In this document: positions 58,282 through 64,000 of the stretch, piece by piece
Position numbering within the stretch: position 1 is the first letter of the stretch
Layout of the letters: the number at the start of each line of letters is the position of its first letter
Source: Amycolatopsis sp. CA-230715
GTDB lineage: Bacteria > Actinomycetota > Actinomycetes > Mycobacteriales > Pseudonocardiaceae
Reading direction: 5' to 3'
NCBI RefSeq assembly: GCF_018736145.1
Contig: NZ_CP059997.1
Location: 3,161,501 to 3,225,500, forward strand
Length of the DNA stretch: 64,000 nt
The notes under the pieces: generated by a model
Seen by the model: the letters and a program-made list of their open reading frames with translations, nothing else
What the model was told of the DNA's origin: nothing
The model's database searches: none
Position numbers and translations under genes: made by a program

Positions 58282-59877
58282 CTAGTGGGCGAAGTGGCGG
58301 GTGCCGGTGAGGTACAGGGTGACGCCCGCTTCCTCCGCCGCCGCGATGACTTCGGCGTCCCGCACCGAGCCGCCCGGCTGCACCACCGCGCGCACGCCGG
58401 CGTCGAGCAGCACCTGCAGCCCGTCCGGGAACGGGAAGAACGCGTCGGACGCGGCCACCGAGCCCTTGGCCCTGTCCCCGGCGCGCCGCACCGCGAGCCG
58501 CGAGGAGTCGACCCGGTTCACCTGGCCCATCCCGGCGCCGACGGTCGCGAGGTCGTGGGCGAGCAGGATCGCGTTCGACTTCACCGCCCGCACCGCGCGC
58601 CACACGAACGCGAGATCCGCCAGCGTGGCCTCGTCGGCGGGTTCCCCGGTCGCGAGCTGCCAGTTCGCCGGGTCGTCGCCCGGCGCCTCGATCGTGTCGA
58701 CGGTCTGCACCAGCATGCCGCCGGAGATCGGCCGGAACTCGACGGGATCCGGGTCGGCGAGCGGCGCCAGGCGCAGCAGCCGCACGTTCTTCTTGCGGCG
58801 CAACACGTCCAGCGCGTCGGCGTCGAAATCGGGCGCGAGCACGACCTCGGTGAACACCTCCGCGATCTGCTCCGCCGCCTCGCGCGTGACCGGCCGGTTG
58901 CTCGCGATCACGCCGCCGTAGGCCGAAACCGGGTCGCACGCGTGCGCCTTGCGGTGCGCTTCGGCGACGTCCGCGCCGACCGCGATCCCGCACGGGTTCG
59001 CGTGCTTGATGATCGCGACCGCGGGCTCGCTGAAGTCGTAGGCCGCCCGCCGCGCGGCGTCGGTGTCGACGTAGTTGTTGTACGACATGGCTTTGCCGTG
59101 CAGCTGCTCGGCGTGGGCCAGCCCGCCGCGCCAGTGCTTGTACACCGCGGCCCGCTGGTGCGGGTTCTCGCCGTAGCGAAGGATTTCGCCGCGCTCCCAC
59201 GCGCCGCCGGTGAACTCGGGGAACCCGGAATCGTCGGCGGGCGCGTAGACGTTGGCGAACCACGCCGCGACCGCCACGTCGTAGCTCGCGGTGTGCGCAT
59301 ACGCCTGCGCGGCGAGCCGCTTCCGGTCCGCCAGCGCGAAACCGCCGTCGCGCACGGAGGAAAGCACCCACTCGTACCGGGCCGGATCCACCACGACCGC
59401 GACGCTGCCGTGGTTCTTCGCCGCCGCGCGCACCATCGCGGGCCCGCCGATGTCGATGTTCTCGACGCAGTCCTCGGGGCTCGCCCCCGACGCCACCGTC
59501 TGCCGGAACGGGTACAGGTTCACCACGAGCAGGTCGAACGGCGCGATGTCGAGCTGGCGCAACTGCTCGACGTGCTCCGGCCGGTCGCGGTCGGCGAGCA
59601 GGCCCGCGTGCACGCGGGGGTGCAGCGTCTTGACCCTGCCGTCGAGCGACTCCGGGAACCCGGTGACCTCCTCGACCGGGGTCACCGGCACACCCGCGTC
59701 CGCGATCACCTTCGCGGTGCCGCCGGTGGAGACGATCTCGACCCCGGCCGCGTGCAGCCCGGTGGCGAGCTCGAGCAGCCCCGTCTTGTCCGACACGCCG
59801 ATCAGCGCGCGGCGCACCGGCCGTCGACCGTCCACAATGGACTCACTTGCTGTCGAAGACACTGGGGATTCCGTCAC
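58282..59877 (-). CDS. purH: Bifunctional AICAR formyltransferase / IMP cyclohydrolase
   Basis: 531 residues from a GTG at 59877 that overlaps the purN stop (GTGA), with AAAGGTGAG upstream. The IMP cyclohydrolase half shows LIGVSDKTGLLELATGL, VSTGGTAK and LDGRVKTLHPRVHAGLL; the AICARFT half shows NPHQRAAVY, KAMSYNNYVDTDAA, IKHANPCGIAVG, SDAFFPFPDGL and VQPGGSVRDAEVI. It catalyses the last two steps of de novo purine synthesis. The frame stays open far upstream through purN, but that part is noise. Confidence 0.95.
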   Translation of the reverse strand: MTESPVSSTASESIVDGRRPVRRALIGVSDKTGLLELATGLHAAGVEIVSTGGTAKVIADAGVPVTPVEEVTGFPESLDGRVKTLHPRVHAGLLADRDRPEHVEQLRQLDIAPFDLLVVNLYPFRQTVASGASPEDCVENIDIGGPAMVRAAAKNHGSVAVVVDPARYEWVLSSVRDGGFALADRKRLAAQAYAHTASYDVAVAAWFANVYAPADDSGFPEFTGGAWERGEILRYGENPHQRAAVYKHWRGGLAHAEQLHGKAMSYNNYVDTDAARRAAYDFSEPAVAIIKHANPCGIAVGADVAEAHRKAHACDPVSAYGGVIASNRPVTREAAEQIAEVFTEVVLAPDFDADALDVLRRKKNVRLLRLAPLADPDPVEFRPISGGMLVQTVDTIEAPGDDPANWQLATGEPADEATLADLAFVWRAVRAVKSNAILLAHDLATVGAGMGQVNRVDSSRLAVRRAGDRAKGSVAASDAFFPFPDGLQVLLDAGVRAVVQPGGSVRDAEVIAAAEEAGVTLYLTGTRHFAH

Positions 59878-60527
59878 CTGAAACTCACCTTTCGTCCGTC
59901 CACAGTGCACCCGCCGCGGCCGAGCCGTTCGATCACCTCGACCAGCAGGCGGCGCTCGACCGCCTTGATCCGTTCGTGCAGCCGCGTCTCGTCGTCGTCG
60001 GCTTCGACCGGGACCGCTTCCTGCGCGATGATCGGCCCGGTGTCGACGCCCGCGTCCACGAAGTGCACGGTCGAGCCGGTCACCTTCACGCCGAGTTCGA
60101 GCGCGTCCGCCACCGCGTGCATGCCGGGGAACGCGGGCAGCAGGGCCGGATGCGTGTTGAGCACGCGATTGGCGAACCTGGCGAGGAAACCGGGGCCGAG
60201 GATCTTCATGAAACCCGCCGACACCACCAGATCGGGCCGGTAGACGGCGACCGCGTCGGTCAGCGCCGCGTCCCACGCCGCGCGGTCGGGGTGATCCGCC
60301 AGGCGCACCGTGAAATGCGGCGCGCTCGCGCGCTCGGCGCGGTCCAGCGCCTCGATCCCGGTGCGGTCGGTGCCCACGGCGACGACCCTCGCCGGGTACC
60401 CGGGTTTGCGCGCGGCGTCGAGCACGGCCTGCAGCAGCGTCCCGGAACCGGACGCGAGCACCACGAGCTTGACCGGCGTGGGAAGGTCCAACCGACTGGA
60501 CAGAATGGTCTCCTTGGCGCGATCCAC
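59874..60527 (-). CDS. purN: Phosphoribosylglycinamide formyltransferase
   Basis: 217 residues. KLVVLASGSGTLLQAVLDA (phosphate loop), the catalytic Asn/His region RVLNTHPALLPAFPGMHAV, and GSTVHFVDAGVDTGPIIAQE with the catalytic Asp. It uses 10-formyl-THF to formylate GAR. It lies downstream of the perM-like gene and is coupled to purH, the same order as in mycobacteria. Confidence 0.95.
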   Translation of the reverse strand: MDRAKETILSSRLDLPTPVKLVVLASGSGTLLQAVLDAARKPGYPARVVAVGTDRTGIEALDRAERASAPHFTVRLADHPDRAAWDAALTDAVAVYRPDLVVSAGFMKILGPGFLARFANRVLNTHPALLPAFPGMHAVADALELGVKVTGSTVHFVDAGVDTGPIIAQEAVPVEADDDETRLHERIKAVERRLLVEVIERLGRGGCTVDGRKVSFR

Positions 60528-60583
60528 CTGGGGTGTTCAGCGTAGACGCGGCTGGTGCGCGCACCCGCAGCGGGCGCTGCCGC

Positions 60584-62053
60584 TCACTTTTCCGGCTCGA
60601 CCTCGGGATCCGCGTCGCCGGGCGCCTGCTCCTCCGGTACGGGCTCCGGCTCCGGCTCGCTGTGGTCTCCGGCACCTTCGCCGGTTTCCGCCGGGGCTTC
60701 GGGTTCTTCGTCCTCGTCGGCCATCCCGGCTTCGAGGTCTTCCAGGTCGGCTTCGGCGTCCTCGTCCGCCGCATCCTCCTCGGGTTCGTCGACGGTCTCG
60801 ACGAGCATCTCGAATTCGGGCTCTTCCTCGGCCGGTTCCGACTCCGGCTCCGGTTCGGGTGCGCTCGGCCCGGCGAGCCAGGCGACGAACCCGCCCGGGA
60901 TCGCGATCCAGCAGAACGCCGCCAGCGACACCGCGACCGGGGACAGCGACACCGGGTCGAACGCGCCACCGCCGAGCCTTCCGCCCGCGAAAGTGCACAG
61001 CAGCACGCAGCCGAACCCGATCAGCGCGCCCGCGACCGCGACGGTGCGCAGCCGCATCAGCGGATCGGGGTCGATCTTCCGCAGCGTCCAGCCGACCAGC
61101 GCGCCGACGGCCAGCGGCAGCAGCAGGAACACCGGCCACCACCCGGCCCTGGTCTCCGGCACCCCGGCCAGCAACGGCAGCGCGGGCACCGGGCCGCCGG
61201 TGTAGCCGATCGCCGACACGGTGGCGCCGCCGATCGAGAACCCCGGCCCGACCGCGAACCCGAGGCCGCCGACGACCGCGTTGGGCAGGTACCCGAGCGA
61301 CAGCAGGGTCATCCCGGCGCCGCTGCCGAACCCCGGCCCGCCCGCGGCGAACAGCCCGCGCATCGTCGAAAAGCTCAGCGCCGACGAAACCGCGAACACG
61401 ATCGCGCCGCAGGCGACCAGCCCGGCCAGTCCGAGCGCGCCCGCGCGAAGCCCGCGAATCGCGATCGGGTCGAGGTAAGCGCGCACGAGCTCTCGCCCGC
61501 CGCACCGGGGCGCGACCCCGGCGATGGCGCTGAGCCCGGACAGGAGCGCGGGCGTGCCGAACGCGGGAAGCGGTTCGACGTCGAGCTGGGGGCTGGTGAC
61601 CGCGATCGCGACGACCGTGCCCGCCACCGCGTGCGCACCGGCGATCACCGCGACCAGCGGCACCACGCGGCCCGGTTCGCGGTAGCCGAGGCGCTGGGCG
61701 GCGTTGCTCGCGGTGCGCGCCACCAGCAGGCACACGCCGATCGTCGCGAGCAGGGGCAGCACGCCGAGCTGCTGGCCGCCGATCTCCAGCGGGACCTGGT
61801 AGGCCGCGAGCCACGCCGGTGCCGCGGCGAACAGCACGCCGACCGCGCTGAACTGCGCCTGCGAGGCGATCGCGACGACCAGCGCGAGCAGCGCCGCGGT
61901 CACCAGGTACCCGGTGACCAGCGGAGACAGGGCGGCTGCCAGCAGGGTCCGCGTGCGCGCCGCGCCGGTGAGCGCGTCGCCGTCGCCGGACTCGGGCGGC
62001 AGCTCGTCCCCCTCCTGGCGATCAGACGTGGCGAGCAGCATGATCAAGACCAT
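60584..62053 (-). CDS. PerM-like cell-division membrane protein (DUF6350)
   Basis: 489 residues. About ten helices (GYLVTAALLALVVAIASQ, LLATIGVCLLVARTA, VVGGLGFAVGPGFSIGGATVSAIGY, VAVSLAAFCWIAIPGGFVAWLAG) followed by a ~100-residue acidic tail rich in Glu/Pro. The position directly before purN and the overall design match mycobacterial PerM (Rv0955), which affects division under stress. An ATG at 62041 is an alternative start. Confidence 0.8.
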   Translation of the reverse strand: MVLIMLLATSDRQEGDELPPESGDGDALTGAARTRTLLAAALSPLVTGYLVTAALLALVVAIASQAQFSAVGVLFAAAPAWLAAYQVPLEIGGQQLGVLPLLATIGVCLLVARTASNAAQRLGYREPGRVVPLVAVIAGAHAVAGTVVAIAVTSPQLDVEPLPAFGTPALLSGLSAIAGVAPRCGGRELVRAYLDPIAIRGLRAGALGLAGLVACGAIVFAVSSALSFSTMRGLFAAGGPGFGSGAGMTLLSLGYLPNAVVGGLGFAVGPGFSIGGATVSAIGYTGGPVPALPLLAGVPETRAGWWPVFLLLPLAVGALVGWTLRKIDPDPLMRLRTVAVAGALIGFGCVLLCTFAGGRLGGGAFDPVSLSPVAVSLAAFCWIAIPGGFVAWLAGPSAPEPEPESEPAEEEPEFEMLVETVDEPEEDAADEDAEADLEDLEAGMADEDEEPEAPAETGEGAGDHSEPEPEPVPEEQAPGDADPEVEPEK

Positions 62054-62140
62054 CGCATTCGGGTTGGGCCATCCGGGTGAGCCACGCCGACCTTTCGGCG
62101 GCAGGTGCGCCCATCCCCACCCGGTCGAGTCAGCCGCATG

Positions 62141-62182
62141 ACAAAAACGCCCGCGGTGACACCGAGGGTCACCGCGGGCGTT
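62141..62182 (-). terminator. Intrinsic terminator after the DUF5336 gene
   Basis: AACGCCCGCGGTGAC and GTCACCGCGGGCGTT form a 15-bp perfect stem around a 7-nt loop (62146-62182). Read on the minus strand it is followed by a TTTTTG run, one of the few classic rho-independent terminators in this window. It separates DUF5336 from perM. Confidence 0.85.
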
Positions 62183-62194
62183 GAACTGCTTGGG

Positions 62195-63034
62195 TCAGCT
62201 CGGCTGGCCGAAGCCTCCCGGCGGGGTGCCGGGCTTCTGCTCGCCTTCGCTGCTGCTGGGCTGCTGGTAGAACTGGCCCTGCTGCGGGGCGTAGAGCGTG
62301 GACTGCGGCTGCGGCGTCGAAGGCGACTGCGGCGTCGACGGCGGCTGGGACGTCGACGGGGAGGAACCCGGCGGCGTCACCGGCGGGCCGAACTTCGTCG
62401 GCTGGTTGAACCCGCCGCCCTCGTTCGGGCCCTGCTGCGGCTGCGGGTACTGCGTCGTCTGGCCCTGCGGGAACTGCTGGTTCTGCTGCTGCGGCGCGTA
62501 TCCCTGGCCGTACTGCTGGGGCTGCTGCGGCTTCGGGGCGGGCACCTTGAGCAGCTTGTACTCGAACAGCAGCGCCGCGACCGCGGCGAGCAGCTGCAGG
62601 ATGCCGACGATCAGCAGCACCACGACGATGCCGGGAACAGTGGACTCGGCGGGCGCCCCGACCACGGTGGAAACGCCGGTGAGGCCACCGGCCACGCTGA
62701 TGACCGCGGCGAACGGCAGCACCTTCGGGCCGTTCGGCAGCAGCCGCAGTGCGGCGAGCAGACCGCCGACGAGCAGCAGCGTGACGACCATGTTGGTGCC
62801 CGACGCCTCGCTCGAGAAGCTGAGGAAGTAGGCCACCAGCCCGAGCACGGTGGTGACGAGCGAGGCGAGCACGCCGGGGTTCATCGGGATCCCCTGGCTC
62901 GCCTGCGACGGCGCGGGCTGCGCCGGAGGTTGTGCCGGGCCCGCCTGGCCGAACCCGCCGGTGCCGGGGGCCTGGGGACCGGGCTGCGCGCCACCACCCT
63001 GCTGGGGGTAACCGGGCCCGCTGGGGAAGGACAT
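62195..63034 (-). CDS. DUF5336 membrane protein (34-kDa antigen-like)
   Basis: 279 residues. A Pro/Gln/Gly-rich N-terminus, four hydrophobic helices (VLASLVTTVLGLVAYFLSF, MVVTLLLVGGLLAALRLL, VLPFAAVISVAGGLTGV, VPGIVVVLLIVGILQLLAAV), and a long disordered Pro/Gln/Ser C-terminus with SPSTPQP-type repeats. Both composition and the position between sucD and perM match the mycobacterial Rv0954 family. Function is unknown; a cell-envelope role is suspected from context. Confidence 0.82.
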   Translation of the reverse strand: MSFPSGPGYPQQGGGAQPGPQAPGTGGFGQAGPAQPPAQPAPSQASQGIPMNPGVLASLVTTVLGLVAYFLSFSSEASGTNMVVTLLLVGGLLAALRLLPNGPKVLPFAAVISVAGGLTGVSTVVGAPAESTVPGIVVVLLIVGILQLLAAVAALLFEYKLLKVPAPKPQQPQQYGQGYAPQQQNQQFPQGQTTQYPQPQQGPNEGGGFNQPTKFGPPVTPPGSSPSTSQPPSTPQSPSTPQPQSTLYAPQQGQFYQQPSSSEGEQKPGTPPGGFGQPS

Positions 63035-63226
63035 CCGTGCTCTCCTGTCATTCGAGGAACTCGCTGGACCGGGGCCAGCTCTGCCGTGTGGCCGTCCGGG
63101 GGGTCGAATAGAGGTCGGCGCGCACGGGAAAGCTAGCGCACCGCGCCCTCTGCGAATAACCGACGTGCCGGGACCGCGAACGGTTGCGTCGGCGGCCGAA
63201 GAGACCCGGACCAGCCACCCATGACA

Positions 63227-63259
63227 ACGGGCCGGGCACCCGATGGGTGCCCGGCCCGT
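63227..63259 (-). terminator. Terminator hairpin after sucD
   Basis: ACGGGCCGGGCACCC and GGGTGCCCGGCCCGT form a 15-bp perfect stem around GAT, 24 bp after the sucD stop. There is no T-tract, as is usual in actinobacteria. Confidence 0.75.
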
Positions 63260-63282
63260 CAGCCGTGCTGGTGCGAACCCGC

Positions 63283-64000
63283 TCAGTGCAGGCCCTGGTA
63301 CAGCTCCCGCGCGAGGTTGGCGGTCTCGGTCGGGGTCTTGCCGACCTTGACGCCCGCGGCCTCGAGGGCCTCCTTCTTCGCCGCGGCGGTGCCGGACGAG
63401 CCGGACACGATGGCGCCGGCGTGGCCCATCGTCTTGCCCTCCGGCGCGGTGAAGCCCGCCACGTAGCCGACGACCGGCTTGGTGACGTTGGCCTTGACGT
63501 AGTCCGCGGCCCGCTCCTCGGCGTCGCCGCCGATCTCCCCGATCATCACGATGACCTCGGTCTCGGGGTCCTCCTGGAAGGCCGCGAGCGCGTCGATGTG
63601 CGTGGTGCCGATGACCGGGTCGCCGCCGATGCCGACCGCGGTGGAGAAGCCGATGTCCCGCAGCTCGTACATCATCTGGTAGGTCAGCGTGCCGGACTTC
63701 GACACCAGGCCGATCTTGCCGGGGCCGGTGATGTCGGCGGGGATGATGCCCGCGTTGGACTTGCCGGGGCTGATCACGCCGGGGCAGTTCGGGCCGATGA
63801 TCCGGGTCTTGTTGCCCTTCGCGCCCGCGTGGGCCCAGAAGTACGCCGAGTCGTGCACCGGGATGCCCTCGGTGATCACCACGGCGAGCGGGATCTCGGC
63901 GTCGATCGCCTCGATGACCGCGTCCTTGGCGAACTTCGGCGGCACGAAGATGACCGACACGTCGGCGCCGGTCTCCTTCATCGCCTCTTCGACGGTGCCG
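63283..64000 (-). CDS. sucD: Succinate-CoA ligase alpha subunit, partial (5' end outside window)
   Basis: The visible 238 codons cover the C-terminal four-fifths. VIFVPPKFAKDAVIEAID, ITEGIPVHD, the CoA-side RIIGPNCPGVISPGKSNAGI, SKSGTLTYQMMYELR, GGDPVIGTTHIDAL, and the phospho-histidine loop KTMGHAGAIVSGSSG. It makes succinate plus ATP/GTP from succinyl-CoA in the TCA cycle, with SucB/C presumably just outside. The frame runs off the right edge. Confidence 0.96.
   Translation of the reverse strand, partial: GTVEEAMKETGADVSVIFVPPKFAKDAVIEAIDAEIPLAVVITEGIPVHDSAYFWAHAGAKGNKTRIIGPNCPGVISPGKSNAGIIPADITGPGKIGLVSKSGTLTYQMMYELRDIGFSTAVGIGGDPVIGTTHIDALAAFQEDPETEVIVMIGEIGGDAEERAADYVKANVTKPVVGYVAGFTAPEGKTMGHAGAIVSGSSGTAAAKKEALEAAGVKVGKTPTETANLARELYQGLH

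Noticed and set aside
59878..60969. Upstream extension of the purH frame giving an ~895-residue protein
   Set aside because: The extension is low complexity and overlaps purN in another frame. The GTG at 59877 with a ribosome site gives a normal-length PurH.
1..64000. tRNA, rRNA or CRISPR array
   Set aside because: I looked through the intergenic stretches and saw no cloverleaf-like or CCA-ended sequence, no rRNA segments and no spaced identical repeats. A covariance scan would be needed to exclude a missed tRNA.

Overview
The window comes from a high-GC actinobacterium, most likely Pseudonocardiaceae and Amycolatopsis-like. This is inferred from the very high GC, frequent GTG starts, F420-dependent enzymes, an ImuA'/ImuB/DnaE2 mutasome with an actinobacterial SOS box, and the conserved block sucD - DUF5336 protein - perM - purN - purH at the right end, whose order matches mycobacteria. 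No rRNA, tRNA or CRISPR array was recognised.

Layout. 0-8.8 kb: a cut-off FMN reductase, an MFS exporter and its MerR regulator, an asparagine-synthase/spermidine-synthase-like pair, a SpoU methyltransferase, a second MFS exporter, folD with DUF3017, and a YdcZ transporter. 8.8-11.4 kb: a large protein ending in a TNT (NAD+ glycohydrolase toxin) domain. 11.7-13.85 kb: a probable retron, made of a structured RNA with long a1/a2 arms, a retron-type reverse transcriptase and a pentapeptide-repeat protein 26 bp downstream. 13.85-15.9 kb: an F420-linked reductase divergent from an HxlR regulator over a perfect palindrome, then an aldo/keto reductase. 16-22 kb: the SOS mutasome operon imuA'-imuB-small ORF-dnaE2. 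22-29.6 kb: a GNAT, an APH-like kinase, an intact IS630-type element inserted 14 bp before an F420 LLM oxidoreductase, a GMC oxidoreductase fused to a cyclic-nucleotide-binding domain, and a GT39-like membrane protein. 29.6-31.8 kb: an MFS exporter divergent from an ArsR-type regulator.

32.2-38 kb holds a 1320-residue Pls-like (epsilon-poly-lysine synthetase type) non-ribosomal peptide synthetase, translationally coupled to a BPL_N/GATase-like protein and a DUF418-type membrane protein. 38.3-39.5 kb: a Cmx/CmlR-like exporter. 39.9-47.2 kb: a polyamine uptake and oxidation locus (PotABCD, aminobutyraldehyde-type dehydrogenase) divergent from a FadR-type regulator and a Cache-domain protein. 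47.2-54 kb: an ABC exporter, hydrolases, GNATs, a secreted lipase and a LysR regulator. 54.1-57.1 kb: a five-gene cluster containing a Thg1-like 3'-5' polymerase and a shortened polynucleotide-kinase-like P-loop protein, probably an RNA-repair unit. 57.2-64 kb: an SDR and the conserved sucD to purH block.

Intergenic regions carry at least three families of repeated hairpins, mostly between convergent genes and so probably acting as bidirectional terminators. A separate 11-bp palindrome, TCCAC[A/T][A/G]TGGA, recurs inside coding sequence across the window. The strongest candidate for an undescribed system is the retron locus, followed by the Pls-like operon, the TNT protein with an immunity-like N-terminus, and the Thg1/kinase cluster.
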